DNA of 64,000 nucleotides from Pseudomonas viridiflava (GTDB lineage: Bacteria; Pseudomonadota; Gammaproteobacteria; Pseudomonadales; Pseudomonadaceae): contig NZ_UWFN01000288.1 in the NCBI RefSeq assembly GCF_900602065.1, forward strand, positions 98,511-162,510, read 5' to 3'. Below the pieces are notes generated by a model. The model made no database searches. It was not told where the DNA came from and was given only the letters and a program-made list of their open reading frames with translations. The translations under genes were made by a program, and so were the position numbers. Below, in pieces: positions 1 through 8,942 of the stretch. Within the stretch, counting starts at the first letter, position 1. The number at the start of each line of letters is the position of its first letter.

Positions 1-2
1 GC

Positions 3-83
3 GCTACGGAACTGACTCACACTTACACGCAGCCTGAGAACTACGTGGCCTGGGCGAAAGAGTTCATGGACGTCAAAGAGTAA
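3..83 (+). CDS. 3' end of an unidentified gene (partial)
   Basis: An open frame enters from the left edge and ends at a TAA at 81-83. The 26 visible residues end in the peptide YVAWAKEFMDVKE and carry no motif I can assign. It converges on the oxidoreductase gene with about 31 bases between the two stop codons. The product is unknown because the rest lies outside the window; the only support is the uninterrupted frame to the edge. Confidence 0.45.
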   Translation, partial: ATELTHTYTQPENYVAWAKEFMDVKE

Positions 84-114
84 TCCAGACCCGGAACGGC
101 CCCAGGGGGAACCC

Positions 115-705
115 TCACCCTGAGAAGATAGCGCTGCCTTTCTGATAGGCAGCGTTCAGGTGGACGGCCGGATCCTGGGTTTCGGAGTCCAGCATTAGCC
201 CGGAGGTCACGACCTTCGCCCCGCAATAATCAAAGATACCGTGATCAATCTGCGTTCTGATCGCCGAGGCGTAGCCATGACGCTCATAGGTGCCGGCATC
301 AGCGCCCCCTACTCCCACCAGATGCACCCTGAGACCGCCCAGCTTCTTGATCAGCTTTGCATCTGAGCTGAAGTCAAACGCCCAGCCGTTGGAAAAGACC
401 CGGTCTATCCAGCCTTTAAGCAGCGCAGGCATGGACCACCAGTAAACCGGGTAAACGAGGATCAAGGCGTCTGCCGCGTCGATCCGTGCCTGCTCGGCAA
501 TGACATCTGCGGGTGCAGGCCCTTCCCTTCGGTGGACGGCACTGTCAGCAGCGGTGAAGCGAGGGTCGAATCCCGAGGCCGACAGATCAACTACTTCCGC
601 AGTGTTTTGCGAATCAGCGTCGGTGATGCCCTTTGCAATATGCCTGGCGATGCTGTGAGTCAAAGAGCTCGTATCAGGGTGGCTGACGACAATGAGTGCG
701 TGCAT
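115..705 (-). CDS. NAD(P)H-dependent flavin oxidoreductase (flavodoxin_2 / quinone reductase family)
   Basis: This 196-residue protein has the flavodoxin-like fold of the NAD(P)H:quinone oxidoreductase (MdaB/KefF/NQO1) family. Such enzymes bind FMN or FAD and carry out two-electron reduction of quinones or other electrophiles in the cytoplasm. Visible marks are the N-terminal beta strand and phosphate loop MHALIVVSHPDTSS (1-14) and the diagnostic segment YPVYWWSMPALLKGWIDRV at about 85-103. Length is normal for the family. It is transcribed divergently from the adjacent TetR gene across a 90-base region with a dyad (767-779), so regulation by that repressor is likely. The substrate cannot be read from the sequence. 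Confidence 0.85.
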   Translation of the reverse strand: MHALIVVSHPDTSSLTHSIARHIAKGITDADSQNTAEVVDLSASGFDPRFTAADSAVHRREGPAPADVIAEQARIDAADALILVYPVYWWSMPALLKGWIDRVFSNGWAFDFSSDAKLIKKLGGLRVHLVGVGGADAGTYERHGYASAIRTQIDHGIFDYCGAKVVTSGLMLDSETQDPAVHLNAAYQKGSAIFSG

Positions 706-766
706 GCGGAAGCTCCAATGCAGATGATTGCTGATGAGTGCTGATAGCTATATACTTTTCGTACAT

Positions 767-779
767 TAACTTTAAGTTA
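767..779. promoter_or_regulatory. Candidate TetR operator between divergent genes
   Basis: TAACTT-T-AAGTTA is a perfect 6-1-6 inverted repeat midway between the oxidoreductase start (705) and the tetR start (796). A TATATA box lies on each side, at about 749-754 and 787-792, so a repressor bound here could block both promoters. The assignment is inference from position and symmetry. Confidence 0.45.
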
Positions 780-795
780 CCTTTGGTATATAAGC

Positions 796-1398
796 ATGTC
801 AAGCCAACCTTCAGCCTCGAAACCGCGCCAACGGATGTCTCGGGAAGGTCGCTTGAGCCAGTTACTGGAAGTCGCGTGGCAGATCGTTCGCGAAGAAGGC
901 ACTGAAAGCCTGACGCTTGGCCACCTCGCTCAAACAGCCGGTGTCACCAAGCCCGTCGTCTATGATCATTTCCCGACTCGCCCACTGCTGCTGGCGCGGC
1001 TCTATCAGGATTTCGATGCGCGCCAAACCGCCCTGTTTGACGAAGCACTGTGCAACGGCGACGCGAACGTGCAAGCCCGCGCCAGAGTGATTGCCGACTG
1101 TTATGTCGATTGTGTGCTGCTACAAGGTCGCGAGATTCCCGGGGTGATTGCAGCGCTGAGCAGCTCCCCTGAGCTTGAGAAAATCAAGCGTGATTACGAG
1201 CAGATCTTTATGAATAAGTGTCGCGCGGCCTTGGCCAACGACAGCAAGAACAGTCAGATTACGAATGCTCAAATGCGCGCCATGCTCGGCGCTGCCGATG
1301 CGCTGTCGAATGCCGCCGCCATGGACGAGATTTCCGCGGAAGAGGCTAAGTCAGAACTTTTCGAGATCATTCTGGCCATGACTAAAAGAGTTCATTAA
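796..1398 (+). CDS. TetR/AcrR family transcriptional regulator
   Basis: This 200-residue protein has an N-terminal helix-turn-helix of the TetR type, around residues 17-65, with the family pattern EGTESLTLGHLAQTAGVTKP followed by VYDHFPTRPLLLARLY. The C-terminal half is the variable ligand-binding helical domain. It is divergent from the flavin oxidoreductase and lies 11 bases ahead of the amidase, so it probably controls both. A TATATA element lies only 4 bases before the annotated ATG. Either the true start is the internal ATG at 835 or transcription begins further upstream. The inducer is unknown. Confidence 0.88.
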   Translation: MSSQPSASKPRQRMSREGRLSQLLEVAWQIVREEGTESLTLGHLAQTAGVTKPVVYDHFPTRPLLLARLYQDFDARQTALFDEALCNGDANVQARARVIADCYVDCVLLQGREIPGVIAALSSSPELEKIKRDYEQIFMNKCRAALANDSKNSQITNAQMRAMLGAADALSNAAAMDEISAEEAKSELFEIILAMTKRVH

Positions 1399-1409
1399 GT
1401 GAGAACCCA

Positions 1410-3119
1410 ATGATCAACGTCACAGAAGTTTCCATCGCAGCCCTGCGTACTGCGCTTGAGTCAGGACAGACCACCGCCGTCGAACTGGTCGGTGCCTACC
1501 TTGCAAGGATTGACGCCTACGATGGCCCGGACACGGCCACCGCACTGAACGCCGTTGTGGTTCGCAATCCAGAGGCAATGGCGGAGGCCCAAGCGTCGGA
1601 TGCGCGTCGGGCAAAAGGTCAGACGCTGGGGCCGCTCGATGGTATTCCCTACACCGCCAAAGACAGTTATCTGGTCAAGGGCCTCACCGCCGCTTCAGGC
1701 AGCCCGGCATTTGCCAGCCTGATTGCCCAACACGATGCGTTCACCATTGGCCGCCTTCGTGCAGCGGGAGCCATTTGCCTGGGCAAGACCAATATGCCGC
1801 CGATGGCCAATGGCGGCATGCAGCGCGGTGTGTATGGCCGCGCCGAGAGCCCGTATAACGCTGACTACCTCACGGCACCGTTTGCTTCCGGCTCATCGAA
1901 CGGCGCAGGCACTGCTACTGCCGCGAGCTTCGCCGCATTCGGCATGGCAGAGGAAACCTGGTCGAGCGGCCGAGGCCCTGCCTCCAACAATGGTCTGTGC
2001 GCCTACACGCCTTCGCGCGGAGTCATATCGGTACGCGGTAACTGGCCATTGACGCCAACCATGGACGTGGTCGTGCCTTATGCGAGGACCATGGCGGACC
2101 TGCTGGAAGTGCTCGATGTCATCGTCGCAGAAGATCCCGATACGCGTGGCGATCTCTGGCGTTTGCAGCCTTGGGTAACGATCCCCAGCGTTGCTTCGGT
2201 ACGTCCGGCGTCTTATGCCGAGCTAGCGGCGGACACGAAGATCCTTGCGGGCAAACGTTTCGGCGTCCCCCGCATGTACATCAATGCTGACCCAGAAGCA
2301 GGCACCTCAGAAAAACCGGGTATTGGCGGCCCGACCGGCCAGCGCATCATCACTCGCCCGTCAGTCATCGATCTGTGGCAAGAGGCACGCAAGACGCTTG
2401 AAGCGGCCGGAGCGGAAGTGCTTGAGGTGGATTTCCCGCTGGTGTCGAACTGCGAAGGTGATCGTCCAGGTGCGCCGACGGTGTTTACCCGCGGGCTGGT
2501 CTCCAAGGAGTTTCTCCACCATGAACTGTGGGATTTGTCAGCCTGGGCTTTTGATGAATTCCTGCGTGCCAATGCCGACCCTGCATTGAACCGGCTGGCC
2601 GATGTCGACGGTGCGAAAATTTTCCCCCATGACCCCGGCACCCTGCCCAACCGCGAAGACGATCTGGCCGCCGGCATGGACGAATATGTGCGCATGGCCG
2701 AGCGAGGGATTACCCCGTGGAATGAGATCCCTACCCTGCCTGACGGGCTTAGGGGGCTGGAGCAGACGCGTCGCATCGACCTGGAGGACTGGATGGCAGG
2801 CTTGAAGCTTGATGCCGTGTTATTCCCGACGGTGGCGGATGTAGGTCCGGCGAATGCCGATGTCGACCCGCACTCCGCCGACATTGCCTGGAGCAACGGC
2901 GTGTGGGTTGCCAACGGCAATCTCGCCATTCGCCACCTCGGGGTGCCGACCGTTACCGTTCCCATGGGCGTAATGGCAGACATCGGGATGCCTGTGGGCC
3001 TCACCTTTGCGGGGCGCGCATACGACGACTCGAACCTGCTGCGCTTTGCCTCGGCCTTTGAGTCGACCGGCAGCAAACGACTGATCCCGCCGCGGACACC
3101 GGCATTGAACGAAGAGTGA
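1410..3119 (+). CDS. Amidase signature family hydrolase with atypical signature
   Basis: This 569-residue protein belongs to the amidase signature family, which uses a Ser-cisSer-Lys triad to hydrolyse amide bonds. Lys84 lies in GIPYTAKDSYLVKG. The cis-serine is expected in FASGSSNGAGTAT (158-170) and the nucleophile at Ser186 in EETWSSGRGPASNNG. The usual glycine-rich stretch before the nucleophile (GTDTGGS) reads as ETWSS here, so this is a divergent subfamily; fungal and actinobacterial amidases with similar insertions exist. No signal peptide is visible, so it is probably cytoplasmic. It follows tetR by 11 bases and is probably co-transcribed. Substrate is unknown. Confidence 0.8.
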   Translation: MINVTEVSIAALRTALESGQTTAVELVGAYLARIDAYDGPDTATALNAVVVRNPEAMAEAQASDARRAKGQTLGPLDGIPYTAKDSYLVKGLTAASGSPAFASLIAQHDAFTIGRLRAAGAICLGKTNMPPMANGGMQRGVYGRAESPYNADYLTAPFASGSSNGAGTATAASFAAFGMAEETWSSGRGPASNNGLCAYTPSRGVISVRGNWPLTPTMDVVVPYARTMADLLEVLDVIVAEDPDTRGDLWRLQPWVTIPSVASVRPASYAELAADTKILAGKRFGVPRMYINADPEAGTSEKPGIGGPTGQRIITRPSVIDLWQEARKTLEAAGAEVLEVDFPLVSNCEGDRPGAPTVFTRGLVSKEFLHHELWDLSAWAFDEFLRANADPALNRLADVDGAKIFPHDPGTLPNREDDLAAGMDEYVRMAERGITPWNEIPTLPDGLRGLEQTRRIDLEDWMAGLKLDAVLFPTVADVGPANADVDPHSADIAWSNGVWVANGNLAIRHLGVPTVTVPMGVMADIGMPVGLTFAGRAYDDSNLLRFASAFESTGSKRLIPPRTPALNEE

Positions 3120-3258
3120 CCCTGTGAGACCAGCGTTGCGCCCCACCCCGGTCACTTCTACAGGAAAAAGCGCTCCAAGTCGGGTCGCTATATTTTGTTC
3201 GACAGGAGGTTGCCGGGTGTCACTGACACCACGCTGTCGCGCAGCAAACGGGTGACCT

Positions 3259-3330
3259 TGTAGGAGCTGCCGAAGGCTGCGATGGCGGTATGTCAGGAGA
3301 AATGCTTCGCAGCCTTCGGCAGCTCCTACA
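3259..3330. repeat. REP/REPIN inverted repeat, family A (copy 1)
   Basis: The left arm TGTAGGAGCTGCCGAAGG and its reverse complement are separated by a roughly 26-base spacer; the total is 72 bases. It lies between the convergent ends of the amidase and response regulator genes, the usual place for Pseudomonas REP elements, where it may also act as a bidirectional hairpin. Confidence 0.9.
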
Positions 3331-3377
3331 TAAAGCGCATTTCAGCGTTTTGCCTGATAAAAGCCGCCTTAAGGCAG

Positions 3378-4010
3378 TCAACTATCGGCTTTCAAACGCT
3401 CCGACATTTTGACCAGCGTCGCCAGCGAATCAGCGTCCATTTTGCGCATCAGTGCGCCCCGTCTGACTTTCACGGTGATTTCGCTGACACCCAAGCGGGC
3501 AGCCACCTGCTTGTTAAGCAGGCCTGAAACGACCAGCGCCATGACCTCACGCTCGCCGTCAGTCAGGCTGGAATGACGCAGCTTCAATTGAGAGACCAAG
3601 GCCGCGGCCTCTCGCGCTTGCTTATCCTGACTCAGGCCAAGACTGATGGCGTCGAGCAGATCCTGCTCACGGAACGGCTTGGTCAGAAACTCGATAGCAC
3701 CCGCCTTCATGGCTTTCACAGACATAGGGATATCACCGTGACCGGTGATGAACACCACAGGAATCGAAATCCCCAGACGCACCAGCTCCCGCTGAAAATC
3801 CAGACCGCTCATGCCCGGCATACGGACATCCAGCACCAGGCAGGCTGGCACATCCGGCAGTGTCGCCTCCAGGAACTCGCGTGCCGAGCCGAACGCCATG
3901 CAGGCCAGGCCGGTAGAGGCCAGCAAGTCCTCCAGTGACTCACGCACCGAGCGATCATCATCGACGATGTAAATCATCTCGGCGGTGCTTTGAGCGGCAG
4001 TTTCAGGCAT
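3378..4010 (-). CDS. FixJ-type response regulator (REC + LuxR HTH)
   Basis: This is a 210-residue regulator. The receiver domain (about 12-125) has acidic residues D17-D19, the phospho-acceptor D61 in LVLDVRMPGMSG, and the conserved Thr and Lys in FITGHGDI and FLTKPF. The LuxR-type helix-turn-helix follows at about 145-200 (LTDGEREVMALVVSG...LGVSEITVKVRR). The open frame extends upstream, but the extension only copies the kinase gene in another frame. The ATG at 4010 gives a complete receiver domain and overlaps the kinase stop by 8 bases, a sign of translational coupling. Targets are unknown; the nearby ABC transporter operon is one candidate. Confidence 0.9.
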   Translation of the reverse strand: MPETAAQSTAEMIYIVDDDRSVRESLEDLLASTGLACMAFGSAREFLEATLPDVPACLVLDVRMPGMSGLDFQRELVRLGISIPVVFITGHGDIPMSVKAMKAGAIEFLTKPFREQDLLDAISLGLSQDKQAREAAALVSQLKLRHSSLTDGEREVMALVVSGLLNKQVAARLGVSEITVKVRRGALMRKMDADSLATLVKMSERLKADS

Positions 4011-5076
4011 CGGATTCCCTGGCAACAGTTGGCAGTGTGAAATGAACAGTAGCGCCCCAAGGCAAATTACTCGAGGCCCAGATACGACCGTCATGCGCCT
4101 CGATGATGGAGCGACTGATGGCCAGGCCCATTCCCATCCCTTCAGGGCGGGTCGTGTAAAAAGCATCGAAAACCCGCTCGCAGTCATCCGGCAACACACC
4201 GTTGCCTTGATCAACGACGGAGAACCGCAACTGGTGAGGCGAGTCGAGCACGACCTGGCAGTCCAGCCTTCGCCGCTCAGGCCCCACTTGACGCATCGCG
4301 TCCACAGCATTCATGGCGAGATTAAGGATGACCTGCTGAATTTGCACTTCATCGGCAAGCACCGGAGGCAGGCCTTCTTCAACCTCTACGTGCAACGCAA
4401 TGTCGTGCTCCGCCAACTCTCCAGCCATCAGTCGCAGCGCCCCGTTGAGCGTGTCCTCGACGTTAAGCCATTGTTTGGCAGGCGCCTGATGCCTTGCCAT
4501 GCTACGCAACCGGGTAATAATTTCGCTGGCCCGGTGCGTGTCAGTGATCACGCGCTCAATCGCCTGCCGGGCTTTCGGCAGATTGGGTGGGTCCGCTGCA
4601 ATCCAGCGCAGACAAGCGCTGCAACTGTTAGCCGTGGCAGCCAAAGGCTGATTCAGTTCGTGTGCGATAGAGGCGGCAAGTTCGCCCAGCACGTTGACCC
4701 GCGCAACATGCGCCAGGTGCGTGCGTGTTTCGTGCACTGTGCGAATGGCAGTCGACAAGCGCAGCGCCAGGTACGTGGTGCAGGCAATGGCCGCGAGACT
4801 GATCAGCACATTGATCAGCCCTGCCTCGGTATCACCAAAACGAGTGAAACGGTAACTCACAATCGTCAGCGCCATACAGACGACAGATACTCCCGCCACC
4901 GCGCGCGCAGGCAAAAACCTTACCGCGATCAGCACCACGATGGTTTGAAAAACCCCGACCGCAATTTCAAGGTCAGTCACCGTGTCGATTGCAGCAATAC
5001 CTGATGCCAGCGCAAGTAGCAGCATCAAACGAAGCGTCAACCGGGTTCGTTTCACTGGATTACCATCGTGTGTCAC
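4003..5076 (-). CDS. Membrane sensor histidine kinase (partner of the FixJ-type regulator)
   Basis: This 357-residue kinase starts with about 110 residues holding roughly four hydrophobic segments and almost no periplasmic domain, so the input is probably sensed in the membrane or by a partner protein. The HisKA box is ELAASIAHELNQPLAA with His139, typical of the FixL/DctB-like HPK4 group. The HATPase domain follows with N-box VILNLAMNAVDAM and G-box MGMGLAISRSIIEAHDG. It overlaps the response regulator by 8 bases, and together they form one two-component system. The ABC transporter genes lie upstream on the same strand after a 71-base gap, so co-transcription is possible. The signal is not identifiable. 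Confidence 0.9.
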   Translation of the reverse strand: MTHDGNPVKRTRLTLRLMLLLALASGIAAIDTVTDLEIAVGVFQTIVVLIAVRFLPARAVAGVSVVCMALTIVSYRFTRFGDTEAGLINVLISLAAIACTTYLALRLSTAIRTVHETRTHLAHVARVNVLGELAASIAHELNQPLAATANSCSACLRWIAADPPNLPKARQAIERVITDTHRASEIITRLRSMARHQAPAKQWLNVEDTLNGALRLMAGELAEHDIALHVEVEEGLPPVLADEVQIQQVILNLAMNAVDAMRQVGPERRRLDCQVVLDSPHQLRFSVVDQGNGVLPDDCERVFDAFYTTRPEGMGMGLAISRSIIEAHDGRIWASSNLPWGATVHFTLPTVARESDA

Positions 5077-5147
5077 CGTTATCTGGAGGCCAAAGGCAGA
5101 GTGTATAGCGCCCGCCGGGGACTGTTTACCGAAGAAGATGAATCCAG

Positions 5148-6452
5148 TCAGGAAGGGTTGTCGAGGCTGAATTGATCCGCCACATCATCGTAAGCAAAAA
5201 GCTCGGCATAGCGCCCCCACTGCGTGACACAGTCCAGCGTCACGGCTGCATCGCTTTGTGACATGAAATCTTCAAGCTCGTCACGAAAACGTCTCGCCGG
5301 TGCTGTCCGCCCAGGACGATCATCAAGCACCCTGCGTATATGGCTAACCAGCGGCACATACTTGAGCAGGTGCTGGGCAAACAGCTGCTTACGCTCATCC
5401 ACATCCGATTGAGCGTAACGTCGCCCGGCCGCCAGAAGCGTGATATCGCCTTCCTGCATTTCAGCGAAACGCATTAACTGCAGCACTTCGGCGACGGGCA
5501 AAAGGTCTCCCGAGGTGTAACGCAACGCCGTTGCCAACTCGCGTAAATCGGCCTGGCCATTAAAGGGAGAGTTGTCGACCGCCTCGATCAACCCCGCCAA
5601 CGCGTTGGTCGAAGTCAGCGGCAAGACCATGCCGATACCGTTGCCGGCAAAGGGGCTTTCGCGCAGTGAATGCACAGTATTACCGCCTGCCATGCGTGCA
5701 TAAATACTTTCGACCAAGGCCTGAAAGCCAGGGTCTGCGCGGTTACGGGGCTGAGCCAGAGCGACCTCAACCTCACACACGATCCGCCCTGGATTGGAGG
5801 ACAGAATCAGTATCCGGTCGCACATCAACACGGCTTCTTCGATGTTGTGGGTGACCATTAATATTGACTTGATCGGCATCCGGCCCTCGCTCCAAAGGTC
5901 GAGCAAATCAGTGCGCAGCGTTTCAGCGGTCAACACGTCCAGTGCCGAGAACGGCTCATCCATCAGCAGGATATCGGGGTCGACCACCAGCGCACGCGCC
6001 AGCCCCACGCGTTGGCGCATGCCCCCTGACAACTCTTTCGGGTAGGCACTCTCGAACCCGTCGAGGCCGATCATATCGATCGCGGCCAGTGCCCGACGGC
6101 GTCGCTCCGGCGCTGCAACGCTCAACGCCTCAAGACCGATTTCCACGTTCTGCAGCACTGTCAGCCAAGGGAATAACGCGAAGCTCTGGAACACCATGCG
6201 TACTGAAGTCGAGACTCCCGGCGCGTTTGCCGGAAATGCGACCAGCCCCGAGGTCGGCGAAACCAGCCCTGCAATGGAGCGCAGCAAGGTGGACTTACCC
6301 GACCCGGAGCGCCCCAGTAACCCGATGACCTCGCCATCGTTCAGGCGCATGGCCACATCGTCCAGCACGACTCGCCGGGTACCGCCTGCAGTACCGTAGA
6401 CATGACCTAGCCCCTGCACGTCTACCAGACAACGTTTGTCGATCACTTCCAT
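5148..6452 (-). CDS. ABC transporter ATP-binding protein with C-terminal AAA-associated domain
   Basis: This 434-residue protein has an N-terminal NitT/TauT-type ATPase domain (about 1-265). Walker A is GRSGSGKS (47-54), the Q-loop is MVFQSFALFP, the signature is LSGGMRQR (141-148) and Walker B is ILLMDEP (161-167). The last 150 residues form an AAA-associated C-terminal domain found in a subset of importers fused to or paired with double permeases. I chose the ATG at 6452 because the upstream extension is antisense-like and the homology begins here. It lies 10 bases downstream of the permease gene, so they form one operon. Substrate is unknown; anions such as nitrate or sulfonates are typical of the wider family. 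Confidence 0.88.
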   Translation of the reverse strand: MEVIDKRCLVDVQGLGHVYGTAGGTRRVVLDDVAMRLNDGEVIGLLGRSGSGKSTLLRSIAGLVSPTSGLVAFPANAPGVSTSVRMVFQSFALFPWLTVLQNVEIGLEALSVAAPERRRRALAAIDMIGLDGFESAYPKELSGGMRQRVGLARALVVDPDILLMDEPFSALDVLTAETLRTDLLDLWSEGRMPIKSILMVTHNIEEAVLMCDRILILSSNPGRIVCEVEVALAQPRNRADPGFQALVESIYARMAGGNTVHSLRESPFAGNGIGMVLPLTSTNALAGLIEAVDNSPFNGQADLRELATALRYTSGDLLPVAEVLQLMRFAEMQEGDITLLAAGRRYAQSDVDERKQLFAQHLLKYVPLVSHIRRVLDDRPGRTAPARRFRDELEDFMSQSDAAVTLDCVTQWGRYAELFAYDDVADQFSLDNPS

Positions 6453-6462
6453 TGGATTGCCC

Positions 6463-8217
6463 TCAATCAATTCGAAGCCGGCGTTCGGCGAAGCGGTACA
6501 ACGGTCGCCATAGCAGGCTGTTAAAACCGACCACAAAAGCAGACATCACTACAATGCCCAGCGCCACCCGCTGGAAATCACCGGCGGCAGTCGCCTGAGC
6601 GATGAACGACCCCAGGCCCGACGCATACAGATGGTCATCACCCCATGACACGGCTTCGGCGACGATACTGGCGTTCCACGAGCCGCCTGCTGCCGTCAGC
6701 GCGCCGGTCACGTAGTAGGGAAACACACCCGGCAGCGCGACTTTTCGCCACCATTGCCAGCCACGCACACGAAACACCTTCGAGGCTTCGAGCAAGTCGG
6801 TCGGCAAGGCGCTGGCACCGGCAATAACGTTGAAAAGGATGTACCACTGAGTGCCCAGTATCATCAGCGGCGATAGCCAGATATCGGGGTTAAGCTTCAG
6901 GGCGACAATCGTGACCACTGCAAACGGAAACAGGATATTCGCCGGAAACGCTGCCATTAATTGCGCGATGGGCTGCAAGCGTTCCGCCCTGCGTGGATTC
7001 AGGCCGATCCATACACCGACGGGTACCCAGACCAAGCTGGCAAGCACAATAAGCACCGCCACTCGCGCCAGCGTAGCGAGCCCGAGGCCAAACACATTGA
7101 TCACCTCATCCACGCCCAGCATGCTGCCAATAAAACCTGTCAGTTGATAGATGCCGGTCAGGCCTGCAGCAACCACCAGCGCTATCCAGGCGATATCAGT
7201 GAGGCGGCGAAACCGGGCGTCGAGCTTTAAAGCGAGCCTGAAACGACCTTGTCCGAACATCCGTCCTGCAGGCAGCCAGTCGCGGATGCTTTGCAGAATC
7301 GCAAACAAAAACGGCACTAGGCGTGTCGACCTGAGCAGGTCATAGACCTTGGAACGGGGGCGCTTGTGTGAGGCGGTCTGCTCGAATCGAAACTTGTCCG
7401 CCCAAGCCACGATCGGCCGGAAAAACAGCACGTCATACAGCACGATGACCGCAACCATGGCCACCACCGCCCAACTGATCGCCGCTAGGTCTTTGTGCTG
7501 GATTGCGAGCGCCAGCCATGAACCGATGCCCGGTAAATTGACGGTGCTGTCGCCAACGGTGATGGACTCGGAAGCGACGACGAAAAACCAGCCTCCCGAC
7601 ATCGACATCATCATGTTCCACACCAGCCCCGGCGTCCCGAAAGGCAGTTCTACCTTGATGAACCGTTGCCACGCGGAAAATGAAAACTGTCGGCTCACAT
7701 CATAAAGATCGTTGGGCACTGTCCTGAGCGACTGGTAGAAACTGAACGTCATGTTCCAGACCTGGCTGGTGAATATGGCAAAAACAGCTGCGCACTCCAG
7801 CCCCCATTGCTGGCCAGGAAACATGCCCATGAAGAACACGACCGTAAATGTCAGAAAACCAAGAACGGGCACCGACTGAAGAATGTCCAGCGCCGGAAGA
7901 ATCACCATCGCGGCCTTGCGGCTTTTAGCGGCCAGCGTGGCGATAACCACCGAAAAGATCACCGATGCAAACAACGCCGCAAACATGCGCAAAGTGGTGC
8001 GTAAGGTGTACGCAGGCAAGTGCGCCAGATCGAGCGACATTGGCACTGACTCAAGCACACTGATGGGCTGATTCATTTGAATCGCGCTGTAAAAGACAAA
8101 CGTCGTCAGCAGCACGATGGCAGCAACGACGGTACCTTCCGCGAACAGTGATACGGAGCGCTTTTGCAGCGGATTACGGACCGGCGCTCTCGGAGATAAG
8201 GGCAGGGAAAAACGCAT
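6463..8217 (-). CDS. ABC transporter permease with two fused transmembrane domains
   Basis: This 584-residue inner-membrane protein is two BPD_transp_1 permease domains joined in one chain, connected by a hydrophilic linker around residues 275-330. Each half has about six hydrophobic helices and an EAA-type coupling loop; the second reads LLEASKVFRVRGWQWWRKVALPG. Most related importers use two copies of a single-domain permease. I chose the ATG at 8217 (MRFSLPLSPRAP), because the 23 upstream residues are not hydrophobic or conserved in look. The ATPase gene follows by 10 bases. No periplasmic binding protein is encoded in the window, so the pair may work with a distant one or without. Confidence 0.87.
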   Translation of the reverse strand: MRFSLPLSPRAPVRNPLQKRSVSLFAEGTVVAAIVLLTTFVFYSAIQMNQPISVLESVPMSLDLAHLPAYTLRTTLRMFAALFASVIFSVVIATLAAKSRKAAMVILPALDILQSVPVLGFLTFTVVFFMGMFPGQQWGLECAAVFAIFTSQVWNMTFSFYQSLRTVPNDLYDVSRQFSFSAWQRFIKVELPFGTPGLVWNMMMSMSGGWFFVVASESITVGDSTVNLPGIGSWLALAIQHKDLAAISWAVVAMVAVIVLYDVLFFRPIVAWADKFRFEQTASHKRPRSKVYDLLRSTRLVPFLFAILQSIRDWLPAGRMFGQGRFRLALKLDARFRRLTDIAWIALVVAAGLTGIYQLTGFIGSMLGVDEVINVFGLGLATLARVAVLIVLASLVWVPVGVWIGLNPRRAERLQPIAQLMAAFPANILFPFAVVTIVALKLNPDIWLSPLMILGTQWYILFNVIAGASALPTDLLEASKVFRVRGWQWWRKVALPGVFPYYVTGALTAAGGSWNASIVAEAVSWGDDHLYASGLGSFIAQATAAGDFQRVALGIVVMSAFVVGFNSLLWRPLYRFAERRLRID

Positions 8218-8450
8218 AAATAAAGCCTCTGTCGCGCTGTCCCGGCGTGCTGCATCTGCCACGTGGAGATGCAGAGCGCCCGGCACAACTCAGTCAACTA
8301 TGCAGGGTTGCTCAGTCCGGCAAAGCTTAAGCAATGGCTTTGACCTGATCGACAGAAACTAAGGACGTAAAAATATACGTTGGTATAGCGAGGAGGACGT
8401 CGTGCTTTCACACTCAACAATGACGAATCGCGCCAATAGGGTTCAAGAAA

Positions 8451-8942
8451 CTAATCATTTGAACAAGGCACTTCCAGCCCCACTTTCAAACGATCCAGTG
8501 CAACCATGGTTTTGAACCATCTGACATTCGGATTCTCGGCAAACAGCCGCCGTGAAAGCGACTGGTATTCCTGCATGTTCGCAACATTAACAATCAACAC
8601 AAAATCTGCTTCGCCCGTGACGTAATAACACTGTTGCACTTCGGGCACCGCGAATGACTTCTTCATCGCCTCCAGCACGCTGATGTTGGTGCTGTCAGTC
8701 ATCACCTCGACAACGATAGTGATGGGCTTGCCGACACGCACAGGATCAACAACGGCTACGTACCCCGTGATCACGCCATTTTCTTCCAGACGCTTGAGGC
8801 GCCGCTGCACTGAGGCTGGGGAAAGATTGACGTGTTCTGACAGCACGCGCAAAGGCGTGGTGTTGTCACGCTGGACGATTTCAAGAATCGCACGATCAAA
8901 TCCATCGAGAACGTGGGGCACGGCAGTAGTCAGTCTGGACAT
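8451..8942 (-). CDS. Lrp/AsnC family transcriptional regulator
   Basis: This 163-residue protein has an N-terminal winged helix-turn-helix, LDGFDRAILEIVQRDNTTP then LSPASVQRRLKRLEENGVI (about 12-60), and a C-terminal RAM/AsnC ligand-binding domain (about 75-155) containing VTGEADFVLIVNVANM. Members form octamers that respond to amino acids and control transport or catabolism. The gene is divergent from the LctP-type permease with 130 bases between start codons, which makes that permease the likely target. Effector identity cannot be inferred. Confidence 0.92.
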   Translation of the reverse strand: MSRLTTAVPHVLDGFDRAILEIVQRDNTTPLRVLSEHVNLSPASVQRRLKRLEENGVITGYVAVVDPVRVGKPITIVVEVMTDSTNISVLEAMKKSFAVPEVQQCYYVTGEADFVLIVNVANMQEYQSLSRRLFAENPNVRWFKTMVALDRLKVGLEVPCSND

